Shown one piece after another: positions 24,526 to 31,958 of a stretch of 43,629 nt of DNA. Position 1 is the first letter of the stretch. Each line of letters begins with the position of its first letter. Source of the DNA: an uncultured Deefgea sp. (GTDB taxonomy: Bacteria > Pseudomonadota > Gammaproteobacteria > Burkholderiales > Chitinibacteraceae); assembly GCF_947072475.1 (NCBI RefSeq), contig NZ_CAMTIA010000025.1:1-43629 (forward strand), written 5' to 3'. Made by a program: the position numbers and the translations under genes. Below the pieces are notes generated by a model, which was given only the letters and a program-made list of their open reading frames with translations, ran no database searches and had not been told where the DNA came from.

Positions 24526-25155
24526 ATGAACCTTGATCGCCCAAATACCCGAAAAATCGCCATTGTGGATGATGACGACGCGATTCGCGACGCGCTATCT
24601 TGGTTATTCTCTACCCGTAATCATCAAGTCAATACCTTTGCCAGCGCTGAAGACTTATTGGCCAGCTACCGCCCAGAAGATTACGGCAGCCTGGTGCTCG
24701 ATGTACGGATGCCGGGCATGGGTGGCTTGGAGTTATTTAATAAGCTACAAGCGTTTAACTATTGCCCACCGATTATCTTTCTCACCGGTCATGGCGACGT
24801 GCCAATGGCGGTGGCGGCGCTCAAACAAGGCGCGGCCGACTTTATCGAAAAACCATTTTCTGATAATGACATCGTTGATTTAGTCGAAAGCTGCTTATCG
24901 CAAGATCAGCTCAGCCGCGAAGAATGGCAAACCCGGACTGCGGTTGATCAGCGTTTGGCTTGCCTCACGCCGCGCGAGCGCGAAGTGATGAAGCTGATTT
25001 TGACGGGACGTTTGAATAAGCAAATCGCCGATGATTTGTCGATTTCGATGAAAACCGTCGAAGTGCATCGCGCGCGGATTTTAGAAAAAATGCAGGTAAA
25101 AACCGCAATGGAATTGGCTGCGCGCTTACGCGATGCCGGTGTCGAACCTCGTTAA
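24526..25155 (+). CDS. FixJ/TodT-type response regulator
   Basis: This is a DNA-binding response regulator. The receiver domain (residues about 8-125) has the acidic pocket VDDDD, phospho-acceptor Asp59 in LVLDVRMPG, the Thr in FLTGHGD and the Lys in IEKPF. The C-terminal LuxR-type helix-turn-helix (about 145-205) reads LTPREREVMKLI...NKQIADDL...MKTVEVHRARI. FLTGHGDVPMAVAALK is the usual FixJ-subfamily loop. CAGGAG precedes the ATG. It is paired with the sensor kinase just upstream. Target genes are unknown, and ldhA in the same cluster is the obvious candidate. Confidence 0.92.
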   Translation: MNLDRPNTRKIAIVDDDDAIRDALSWLFSTRNHQVNTFASAEDLLASYRPEDYGSLVLDVRMPGMGGLELFNKLQAFNYCPPIIFLTGHGDVPMAVAALKQGAADFIEKPFSDNDIVDLVESCLSQDQLSREEWQTRTAVDQRLACLTPREREVMKLILTGRLNKQIADDLSISMKTVEVHRARILEKMQVKTAMELAARLRDAGVEPR

Positions 25156-25168
25156 TATAGTATGACCC

Positions 25169-25195
25169 TGTAGCCCATATCAATCATGGGCTACA
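25169..25195 (+). repeat. Perfect hairpin after the response-regulator gene
   Basis: TGTAGCCCAT (25169-25178) pairs perfectly with ATGGGCTACA (25186-25195) around a seven-base loop. It begins 14 bases after the response-regulator stop and 51 bases before the yaaA start. No U-tract follows. It may mark the end of the two-component transcript or lie in the yaaA leader. Confidence 0.7.
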
Positions 25196-25219
25196 ACTCA
25201 ATACCTCAAGGATTTTGTT

Positions 25220-25984
25220 GTGCTGATGCTTATTTCTCCAGCGAAAACGCTGGATTACACCCGCCCCACGCCAGCAGGTTTACCGCAGACGACGCCGGAT
25301 TTTTTAGCGCAATCGCAGCAATTAATCGACGTCTTGCGCCAAAAAACGCCAGCCGATATTGCCCAACTGATGAAGCTATCCGATCCTTTAGCCACGCTCA
25401 ATTTTGGCCGTTATCACTCATGGCAAGCCAACTTTAATCCGGATAACGCCAAAGCGGCGGTATTGGCTTTTATGGGCGATGTCTATACCGGTCTGGCTGC
25501 CGAGCAGCTCTCCATCGAGCAACATGCTTATCTGGCGCAACATCTGCGTATTTTGTCGGGTTTATACGGGCTATTGCGCCCCCATGATTTGATGCAAGCC
25601 TATCGCCTAGAAATGGGCACCAAGCTGAACAATCCGCGCGGCAAAAATTTATATGATTTCTGGGGCGACACCCTTACCGCAGCGGTGAATGAGCTTGAAC
25701 AACAAGAGATTGTTAATTTGGCCAGCGAAGAATATTTTAAAGCGATTCGACCCGCAAAATTAAACGCGCCAGTGATTACGCCGATTTTTGAAGATTTTAA
25801 AAATGGCCAATACAAAATCATCAGCTTCTACGCCAAACGTGCGCGTGGCCTGATGGTGCGTTACGCCGCGCTTAATGCCATTACCCACGCCAATGATCTT
25901 AAGCATTTTGATTTGGATGGCTATGCTTTTGATGCTAGCAATAGCGAGAAGCAACGTTGGGTTTTCCGCCGCATGGCCGAATAG
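25220..25984 (+). CDS. yaaA: Peroxide stress protein YaaA
   Basis: This is the DUF328/UPF0246 family protein. E. coli YaaA is induced by hydrogen peroxide, binds DNA and limits free iron damage. The N-terminal LISPAKTLDY is diagnostic, FGRYHSW, GDVYTGL and LSGLYGLLRPHDL follow, and the C-terminal block FYAKRARGLMVRY is also conserved. The GTG at 25220 has AAGGA seven bases upstream and aligns with the E. coli start; an ATG two codons later is an alternative. At 254 residues it is full length. A strong bidirectional terminator follows. Confidence 0.93.
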   Translation: MLMLISPAKTLDYTRPTPAGLPQTTPDFLAQSQQLIDVLRQKTPADIAQLMKLSDPLATLNFGRYHSWQANFNPDNAKAAVLAFMGDVYTGLAAEQLSIEQHAYLAQHLRILSGLYGLLRPHDLMQAYRLEMGTKLNNPRGKNLYDFWGDTLTAAVNELEQQEIVNLASEEYFKAIRPAKLNAPVITPIFEDFKNGQYKIISFYAKRARGLMVRYAALNAITHANDLKHFDLDGYAFDASNSEKQRWVFRRMAE

Positions 25985-26038
25985 GTATATCGCTGTAGAC
26001 CTTATTGAAAATCCACCAGCAAGCAATACCCAAACAAT

Positions 26039-26075
26039 AAAAAAACCGCACCTTTTAAACTGGTGCGGTTTTTTT
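26039..26075. terminator. Bidirectional intrinsic terminator between yaaA and the flavoprotein gene
   Basis: CCGCACC (26046-26052) pairs with GGTGCGG (26062-26068), flanked by seven A's on the left and seven T's on the right, so it can work on both strands for the two convergent genes. Confidence 0.93.
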
Positions 26076-26097
26076 CATTACGACGGACAACGCGGAT

Positions 26098-27429
26098 TTA
26101 CTTAGCCACGTTACCGGCGATATTCAAAACATTCCACGTTCGAGCAAATGGCGGCGCGTAAATGAAATCCATAAAGCCCAGCTCTTCAACCGTGATGCCG
26201 CTATAAACCGCGACCGCCAAAGCATCGACGCGGTGCACCGCACCACCGAGATAAGCGCCGCACACTTGGCCACCGAGTAAACGGCGCGTGCTGCGCTCAT
26301 AAATCAGTTTGACCCACATTTCACTTTGCGCTGCCACGTAATCGGTGTGGTTTTTGTCTTTAATCCAAACGGTGCGATAGTCGATATTTTGCTGCTGCGC
26401 TTCTAACTCAGTAATTCCAGTGCGGCCCGCTTCAATATCAAACACACGAATACCGCTTGAGCCTAAGGTCCCCACAAATTGGCTTGGTTGCCCAGCCATC
26501 ACTTCACCCACAATACGGCCTAACTTATTGGCGGTGGTGGCCAATGGAATATACGCCGTACCGCTGATGCGGTGCGGTACTGTCGCGCAATCGCCTGCAG
26601 CGTAAACATCAGGCAAATTGGTTTGGCACTGGGCATCAATCACAATCGCGCCTTGCGCCGACAACGTTAAACCACTGCTCGCTAAAAAGTCGGTATTGGG
26701 TTTAAACCCTGCCGCGACGATGACCATATCGGCGGGATATTGGCCCAGATTACTCACCACGTGATGCACGCGGCCTTGTTCGCTGACCAGTTCTGTCACC
26801 ATTTCGCTATTGCGTAGATTCACGCCATGGCGCAGGAGTGAGTCTTCTAAAATCGCACTGATTTCAGCATCAAAAATGGTTTCCAGAACCCGGCCCGACA
26901 AACCAATCAAAGTGACATTTTTGCCCTGCTCACGCAAGGCTTCGCTAGCCTCAAGACCAATAAAGCCATTACCAATCACGACAACGTTTTGCACTTGCTC
27001 GAGCTGATCGACGATCAGCTGCGCATCGCGTTTAGAGTGCATGGTGAAGACGTTTTGTGTCTTTAAACCTTGAATCGGTGGCTGTACGGGTGACGCGCCA
27101 ACCGCAATCAACAGCTTGTCGTAGGTAAAGGTTTGCGTTTGCTGTGCGGCGGTGACGGCGGTGACGGTTTTACTGACCGCATCTAGCCCAGTTACGGTAT
27201 GCAAACAGCGCACATCAATGCCAATTTGGGTGAATTCCGCCAAAGAGCGCGCCGTCATTTGCTCGATGTCTTTAAATTCGCCCCCCACATAATAAGGAAT
27301 CCCGCAGGCGCCAAAAGACACCACATCGCTCTTTTCTAGCACTGTGATGCTGGCGGTTTTATCAAACTTTAAAATTCGTACTGCCGCCGACATCCCTGCT
27401 GCATTCGCACCCAAGATTAAATAATTCAT
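26098..27429 (-). CDS. FAD-dependent pyridine nucleotide-disulfide oxidoreductase (CoA-disulfide reductase / NADH oxidase family)
   Basis: This flavoenzyme is of the single-active-cysteine class. The FAD motif is LILGANAAGMSAA. The redox Cys is Cys42 in SFGACGIPYYVGG, matching the position used by CoA-disulfide reductase and NADH oxidase/peroxidase. VVVIGNGFIGLEAS is the NAD(P)H-binding motif. VYAAGDCA is the second FAD motif, followed by the C-terminal dimerisation domain. It could reduce CoA disulfide or other thiol species, or oxidise NADH; the sequence does not decide. The ATG at 27429 has GGAG seven bases upstream, and an upstream candidate at 27480 is not needed. It lies downstream of the cystine transporter. 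Confidence 0.85.
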   Translation of the reverse strand: MNYLILGANAAGMSAAVRILKFDKTASITVLEKSDVVSFGACGIPYYVGGEFKDIEQMTARSLAEFTQIGIDVRCLHTVTGLDAVSKTVTAVTAAQQTQTFTYDKLLIAVGASPVQPPIQGLKTQNVFTMHSKRDAQLIVDQLEQVQNVVVIGNGFIGLEASEALREQGKNVTLIGLSGRVLETIFDAEISAILEDSLLRHGVNLRNSEMVTELVSEQGRVHHVVSNLGQYPADMVIVAAGFKPNTDFLASSGLTLSAQGAIVIDAQCQTNLPDVYAAGDCATVPHRISGTAYIPLATTANKLGRIVGEVMAGQPSQFVGTLGSSGIRVFDIEAGRTGITELEAQQQNIDYRTVWIKDKNHTDYVAAQSEMWVKLIYERSTRRLLGGQVCGAYLGGAVHRVDALAVAVYSGITVEELGFMDFIYAPPFARTWNVLNIAGNVAK

Positions 27430-27517
27430 TGTGTTACTCCATGGATTGCGAGCCATCGGCTCTGATTTCAATTCATACACTGACCGGTTTGACCGATTGA
27501 GCCCTTAAAAACAATTT

Positions 27518-27560
27518 GAGCGGCAAGGTCGCATCGAGACTCGATACCCCCATGCCGCTC
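27518..27560 (-). repeat. Nested hairpin after the TcyP-like gene
   Basis: An outer arm GAGCGGCA (27518-27525) pairs with TGCCGCTC (27553-27560). Inside, ATCGA (27533-27537) pairs with TCGAT (27541-27545) around a three-base loop. It starts 19 bases downstream of the transporter stop on the minus strand. A short T-run (GTTTTT) follows a few bases after the stem, so it may be a terminator with an imperfect tail. Confidence 0.6.
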
Positions 27561-27579
27561 TGATTTAGCTCAGTCTAAC

Positions 27580-29001
27580 TTAAGCTTCTTCGCCATCTAA
27601 ACCCGCATTGGGGTCATTAAATACATCCATATCCATTAAGCCCATTTCGCGATCTGTCGCTACGGCGGCAGTCATGGTGCCAGATACATTGGCCAAGGTA
27701 CGCGCCATATCGATCACTGGGTCAATCGCCAACACCATACCAATCAGCGCAAAATGTTCACCCATGCCCATGCCCGACAAGGCAATCGTTGCCGCTACGG
27801 TGGCCGTGCCTGGAATACCGGCGATCCCAATTGAACCAATCGTCACCACAATCAACATCATGATGTAAAACTGCAGATTGGTTTCAATCCCCACCATATG
27901 CGCCACCATCACCACGATCATCGCCGGGAAGAAACCAGCGCAGCCATTCATGCCAATGGTACTACCGAGTGAGCCCACCAAGTTTGAAGTGCCACTATTC
28001 ACACCCATACGATTAGTCAGCGTTGAAATCGTCATCGGTAAAGTACCGACCGAAGAACGACTGGTAAACGCCATCAACCAAGTACCGATTGATTTTTTAA
28101 CAAACATCACCGGTGAAACGCCATGCAAAGCCACGATAATGACGTGCAACAGCATAATCAACGCCATCGCAATATAAATGGCAGCAACAAAACTAGAGAC
28201 TTCTAAAATCGCCGGGATGCCATTGCTGACAATGGTGCGAGCCAACAAGGCCACCACGGCATACGGCATATATTTAATTACCGTCATCGCCACCGACATC
28301 ACGATTTTATGTAGGCCGAAAATCAAGGTTTTAAACGCGCCAATCACTTCGGGATTTTTCTTTTCCATCCGGGTTGCCGCAATACCCAGCAAGGCCGAGA
28401 AAATCACTAAGCCAACAATATTTTCACCGTGCATCGCCACAACGATATTGCTTGGAATCAAACGAACAATCGTATCGACCAAATTGGTGTATTGCTTGAT
28501 TTCTGCCGTGCCCGTCACCGCACTCACGCCATAACCCAAGCCAAATGCATTGGCCAATACGATACCCAATACGCAGGCGATAGCAGTAGTAAACAGCAAC
28601 CAGAAAATCCCACGGAAAGCGATTTTTGGTAAGTCTTCTTTACCCGAAAAATCCAGAATCACTTTGACGATGGAAACAAAAATCAAAGGAATCACCAGCA
28701 TACGGATAAAGGCAATAAAGGCGCGCCCTGCTAAGCCATACCAGGTCGCCGTTTCTTGCATCCACGTATTGGCTTGCATTGGAAACCCAACCGACGCTTG
28801 CACTAGCAAACCCAAGCCTGAGCCCAGTACTAAACTCACCAACATGCGCTTAGAGAAATCAATTTTTTTGTTTTGTAATTGCTTTAATACCCAGAACGAC
28901 GCCAGCAACAGTGCAATCGCAATCAGTGTTTGATAGTGGGTGATTGATAAGAAATTCTCAAAAAATACCCCGTGAAATATAGCGTGGCTGGTGTCATACA
29001 T
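27580..29001 (-). CDS. tcyP: TcyP-like L-cystine / dicarboxylate-type symporter (DAACS family)
   Basis: This is a sodium- or proton-coupled symporter of the glutamate-transporter fold with about eight to ten membrane segments. FTSRSSVGTLPM is the first re-entrant loop (serine-rich TSRSS as in E. coli TcyP/YdjN). GMNGCAGFFPAM resembles the TcyP GQNGCAG-YPAM block, and PVIDMARTLANVSGTMTAAVAT is similar at the C-terminus. These point to cystine uptake rather than C4-dicarboxylates, though specificity is inferred. GAGG lies nine bases before the ATG. The length (473) matches TcyP (463). A divergent YheO/DauR-type regulator lies upstream, and a thiol-active flavoprotein gene follows. Confidence 0.82.
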   Translation of the reverse strand: MYDTSHAIFHGVFFENFLSITHYQTLIAIALLLASFWVLKQLQNKKIDFSKRMLVSLVLGSGLGLLVQASVGFPMQANTWMQETATWYGLAGRAFIAFIRMLVIPLIFVSIVKVILDFSGKEDLPKIAFRGIFWLLFTTAIACVLGIVLANAFGLGYGVSAVTGTAEIKQYTNLVDTIVRLIPSNIVVAMHGENIVGLVIFSALLGIAATRMEKKNPEVIGAFKTLIFGLHKIVMSVAMTVIKYMPYAVVALLARTIVSNGIPAILEVSSFVAAIYIAMALIMLLHVIIVALHGVSPVMFVKKSIGTWLMAFTSRSSVGTLPMTISTLTNRMGVNSGTSNLVGSLGSTIGMNGCAGFFPAMIVVMVAHMVGIETNLQFYIMMLIVVTIGSIGIAGIPGTATVAATIALSGMGMGEHFALIGMVLAIDPVIDMARTLANVSGTMTAAVATDREMGLMDMDVFNDPNAGLDGEEA

Positions 29002-29248
29002 TGTTAGAGCCTCTTTTTACAAAAATTAAAGCGTTGTTAATTCATCAGCACCTGAATGAAGGGCAAAGAACTTGCGCTCTAGTGCAGGCGTTCAGCCGAC
29101 AACAGCAGCAAACAATCGATAGCGCCATGCCATCTTATGGATGGCCTATTCTGAATCCGATTCTTAGTATCAAGATAATGCGATTAAGACCGAATACATT
29201 TGACCCATATCAAGTCTTAGATCGTTTTCAACAAAAATCGATCATGAT

Positions 29249-29262
29249 GATAATTTATTATC
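29249..29262. promoter_or_regulatory. Inverted repeat GATAAT-TT-ATTATC
   Basis: A perfect 6-2-6 inverted repeat lies about 250 bases from the tcyP start and 200 from the regulator start. It is a candidate operator, but AT-rich DNA makes chance matches more likely. Confidence 0.25.
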
Positions 29263-29409
29263 AATTCTATCTCTAAATGGATATATTTCGATATATTTTG
29301 ACAGAAAATGTGGTTTTTTATCTAAAACAGGCCACGCAGCGCCATCAAATAAAAACAAACCGCGTCACCTTTAACTTAAAGTCATTGTTTTGATTGGTTT
29401 TTTATTAAA

Positions 29410-29426
29410 AAGATTGTTAGAATCTT
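29410..29426. promoter_or_regulatory. Inverted repeat overlapping a candidate promoter of the YheO-type gene
   Basis: AAGATT (29410-29415) pairs with AATCTT (29421-29426) around five bases. It overlaps TAGAAT (29418-29423), a 5-of-6 match to the -10 consensus, with a poor -35 (TTGGTT at 29394-29399, spacing 18). The position would suit autoregulation. Confidence 0.35.
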
Positions 29427-29458
29427 AGCAAGATAAATTTCATTTAGTCACTTACACC

Positions 29459-30082
29459 ATGAAAATACAGATTGATGCCCAGTTACTCGTGAACTTCATT
29501 GCCGGTGTATTAGGTGAAGACTCTGAAGTCGTGGTTCACGATCTTGCCAATATCAATGCCTCCTTGGTTGCGATAAGTAATGGTCACCTTTCTGGGCGTC
29601 AAGTGGGCGCACCCGCGACGGATTTGGCTTTGCGCATGGTGCAAGAATATCGGCAGTCTGATGGCGAGAGCTACAAACTCAATTACCGTAGCAAAACCCA
29701 TCGTGGCGTGTTACTGCGCTCTTCAACGCTGATTATTAAAGGTGAGGATGGCGAGCCGGCCGCGATGCTGTGCATCAATACCGATGATAAAAGACTGCTC
29801 GATGTGCAAGAAGCGCTGCGTAAACTGATGCCCAATGAGCCGGAGCAAAGCCATCAAGAATCACTCTCGATGTCGGTCGATGATGTGGGTCAAGATATTT
29901 TGCAAAGCGTACTGGAGCAATATCCAATCACGCCATCGCGGATGTCTGCCGAAGAAAAATCGCAGGTCGTTAAAGATTTAGAACAACGAGGTTTGTTTTC
30001 GATTCGCGGTTTTGTCGCCAAAACCGCCCATATCCTCGAAATTTCCGAGCCGACGTTGTATCGCTATTTAAAAAATAGCTAA
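29459..30082 (+). CDS. YheO/DauR-family transcriptional regulator
   Basis: This is a two-domain regulator. Residues about 5-120 fit the YheO-like PAS-type ligand domain: FIAGVLGEDSEVVVHDL at the start, then the SNGHLSGR block and an AAMLCINTDD strand. Residues about 145-205 fit the C-terminal helix-turn-helix of this family: SRMSAEEK, LEQRGLFSIRGFV and SEPTLYRYL. DauR in Pseudomonas represses D-arginine catabolism, but most members control unknown targets. It is divergent from the TcyP-like gene, its likely target. No clear ribosome binding site precedes the ATG. Confidence 0.85.
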   Translation: MKIQIDAQLLVNFIAGVLGEDSEVVVHDLANINASLVAISNGHLSGRQVGAPATDLALRMVQEYRQSDGESYKLNYRSKTHRGVLLRSSTLIIKGEDGEPAAMLCINTDDKRLLDVQEALRKLMPNEPEQSHQESLSMSVDDVGQDILQSVLEQYPITPSRMSAEEKSQVVKDLEQRGLFSIRGFVAKTAHILEISEPTLYRYLKNS

Positions 30083-30117
30083 AACCTGAGCGTCGATAGA
30101 ACGCGCATCATTGCGCC

Positions 30118-31038
30118 TTACGACATCATCGACGGCGCTGGCCAAACCAAGGTGCGCTGACTGCTAAACTGCCGCGCCTCGCCGGTAACGGGATCGATAA
30201 ATTCAATCGTTCTGGCCAACAATTGCAGCGGCGATGAAAAATCGTTGCCTTTATCGGGCATCAGCTCGGGATACCATGCATCGTTCACAATCGGAATCCC
30301 CAAGCCCGCCAGATGCACACGCAGCTGATGTTTACGCCCAGTGTGTGGCGCAAGGCGGTAATGCGCATATTCGCCACGTTGTTCAATCAGCTCAATTGCC
30401 GTTTCACTATTGGGTGCGCCCGCTACTTCCTGCACGGTAAAGGCGTCGTCGCGATTTTCGATGCGGCTGTGATGTACATACGGCAAGACTAAATCACGGC
30501 GAAACCCAGCAATGGCTTCATAGGTTTTTTGCACTTGCCGCGATTCAAATAGCGCGTGATAAGCATGGCGATGCGCTGGCTGTTGGCAAAACAAAATCAC
30601 GCCTGCGGTTTCTTTATCCAGCCGATGCAAGGTGGTAATGTCAGGATTATCCAAACGCTGCCGCAAGCGTGTTTGCAAATTTTCTAACGCGTAGCGCCCA
30701 ACCGGTGTCACCGGCAGAAAGTGCGGTTTATCCACCACCAGCAAAATATCGTCTTGATACAAAATCGTCTCAGTAAACGGCACGGTGAGCGGTTCGGGCT
30801 GCGGGCGGTAATACCACAGCACCGTACCGGCGCGGTACGGTGAGTCGACACGATAAGGCGTGCCAGTTTCATCGACAACTTCGCCGCGCAGTAAACGACC
30901 ACGAATATCGTCCGCAGCAACGTGCGGAAAACGCGCAATTAAAAAGTCCTGCACCAGCGGCCAGTCGCCTTGTGGCAGACCAACAAAACTCGGCGCGATG
31001 CCGTCTTTATGCGGAATCGGGGCGATGGGTTTAGCCAT
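30118..31038 (-). CDS. RluA-family pseudouridine synthase
   Basis: This converts uridine to pseudouridine in a structured RNA, probably rRNA or tRNA. The catalytic motif is TTLHRLDKETAGV, with the Asp nucleophile in HRLDKETAG, and the C-terminal APHTGRKHQLRVHLA matches RluA. A short N-terminal region of about 90 residues may carry an S4-like element, less certain. The ATG at 31038 has GAGG seven bases upstream. The upstream candidate at 31110 would read into a repeat element and is rejected. The exact target site is unknown. It is convergent with the YheO-type gene. Confidence 0.87.
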   Translation of the reverse strand: MAKPIAPIPHKDGIAPSFVGLPQGDWPLVQDFLIARFPHVAADDIRGRLLRGEVVDETGTPYRVDSPYRAGTVLWYYRPQPEPLTVPFTETILYQDDILLVVDKPHFLPVTPVGRYALENLQTRLRQRLDNPDITTLHRLDKETAGVILFCQQPAHRHAYHALFESRQVQKTYEAIAGFRRDLVLPYVHHSRIENRDDAFTVQEVAGAPNSETAIELIEQRGEYAHYRLAPHTGRKHQLRVHLAGLGIPIVNDAWYPELMPDKGNDFSSPLQLLARTIEFIDPVTGEARQFSSQRTLVWPAPSMMS

Positions 31039-31062
31039 TGATCGGCCTCGCATTGAAAATCC

Positions 31063-31182
31063 GACGCAGAGACGCAGAGGCGCGGAGAAAAAGATGAACA
31101 CTAATTTCATCAGGAATCAGCGAGACAATGCAGAAACACATACCCAGCTGGCGTTTACTCTGCGTCTCAGCGTCTCTGCGTC
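31063..31182. repeat. Short inverted-repeat element (MITE-like) between two pseudouridine synthase genes
   Basis: The left arm begins GACGCAGAGACGC (31063) and the right arm ends GCGTCTCTGCGTC (31182). The 13 outermost bases of the arms are perfectly complementary, and the arms pair at 22 of 26 positions over 26 bases. They enclose about 70 bases with no gene. GACGCAGAGACGCAGAGG-type sequence is something I recall as an intergenic repeat in many bacterial genomes; that is memory, not a search result. It fills most of the 165-base gap. Confidence 0.6.
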
Positions 31183-31203
31183 GAAAGATTTTTTTCTGCA
31201 GCA

Positions 31204-31827
31204 TTAGCGCACCTTATTCGGGCCACGGCGGCCGCGTTGTTTTGGTTTGCCGGCCGGTTTAGGTGTCGGAACATGCACCGCAGGCACGCTCATTTCGACC
31301 CACTTGCCTAATTCAATATCATCGAGGGTATAAGCCCCTATCGCATAACGAATAAGACGCAGCGTTGGATACCCTACTTTCGCGGTCATCCGCCGTACTT
31401 GACGATTTTTGCCTTCGGCAATTTTAATTTCTAGCCACGATGTTGGAATCGCGGCACGCTCACGAATCGGCGGCACGCGTGGCCAGATTAACTCAGGTTG
31501 CTCAATCAGACGTGCCTCGGCGGGCAGCGTTTTAAAATCACCCAAATCCAAGCCCCCCGCGCGCAAAGCCGCCAGCGCAGCATCGTCGGGGATGCCTTCG
31601 ACTTGCACCCAATAGGTTTTAACGAGTTTATGCTTTGGGTCGGTAATTTTGTGCTGTAAAGCACCATCACCCGTAAGTAATAGCAGCCCTTCCGAGTCGG
31701 TATCTAAACGACCGGCAGCATAGACAGCTTTCACGGAAACGTAATCAGCCAAACATTGGTGCGGGGGGCTAGGTGAAAACTGGCAAATAACACCGTAAGG
31801 CTTGTTAAATAAAATCAATTTAGGCAT
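31204..31827 (-). CDS. rluE: RluE-type (RsuA/RluB/E/F family) pseudouridine synthase
   Basis: This likely modifies a single uridine in 23S rRNA (position 2457 for E. coli RluE). The N-terminal ILFNKPYGVICQFS is the RluE-like start without a full S4 domain. The catalytic AGRLDTDSEGLLLLT contains the Asp nucleophile. The KNRQVRRMTAKVGYPTLRL block is the C-terminal RsuA-family signature. It ends in a basic, Pro/Lys/Arg-rich tail of about 20 residues, common in rRNA-binding proteins. It is divergent from icd. No clear ribosome binding site precedes the ATG. Confidence 0.87.
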   Translation of the reverse strand: MPKLILFNKPYGVICQFSPSPPHQCLADYVSVKAVYAAGRLDTDSEGLLLLTGDGALQHKITDPKHKLVKTYWVQVEGIPDDAALAALRAGGLDLGDFKTLPAEARLIEQPELIWPRVPPIRERAAIPTSWLEIKIAEGKNRQVRRMTAKVGYPTLRLIRYAIGAYTLDDIELGKWVEMSVPAVHVPTPKPAGKPKQRGRRGPNKVR

Positions 31828-31849
31828 GGCAACAATTGTCTAGTAAATC

Positions 31850-31879
31850 TTGGCAGAATGGCGGTAAACCTGTGATAAT
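31850..31879 (+). promoter_or_regulatory. Strong candidate sigma70 promoter for icd
   Basis: TTGGCA (31850-31855) and GATAAT (31874-31879) each match consensus at 5 of 6 positions with an 18-base spacer, and a TG at 31871-31872 gives an extended -10. The start site would be near 31886, leaving a leader of about 73 bases before the ATG at 31959. Confidence 0.6.
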
Positions 31880-31896
31880 AGTTCGGTTTTTACCGC
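31861..31896. repeat. Inverted repeat straddling the icd promoter
   Basis: GCGGTAAA (31861-31868) pairs perfectly with TTTACCGC (31889-31896). A further two pairs (CC with GG) extend the stem past a two-base bulge. The -10 box lies in the loop, so the structure could be an operator site rather than an RNA hairpin. Confidence 0.4.
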
Positions 31897-31958
31897 GACA
31901 AAAATTTTAATAAGCTTGCGGTGAACGTTTTCAACCACTGAATTCACAGGTGTGCCCG

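Larger units (their letters stand above)
29002..29458. other. Regulatory gap between divergent tcyP and the YheO-type gene
   Basis: These 457 bases are AT-rich, increasingly so toward the regulator. A 91-codon frame on the plus strand (29001-29276) has no proper ribosome binding site or recognisable family and is taken as chance. The region contains the inverted repeats at 29249-29262 and 29410-29426. Confidence 0.5.

Noticed and set aside
29001-29276. 91-residue frame next to tcyP
   Set aside because: No proper ribosome binding site, no recognisable domain, and it lies in a regulatory gap.
31039-31110. N-terminal extension of the RluA-family protein
   Set aside because: It reads into the inverted-repeat element; ATG 31038 has a good ribosome binding site.
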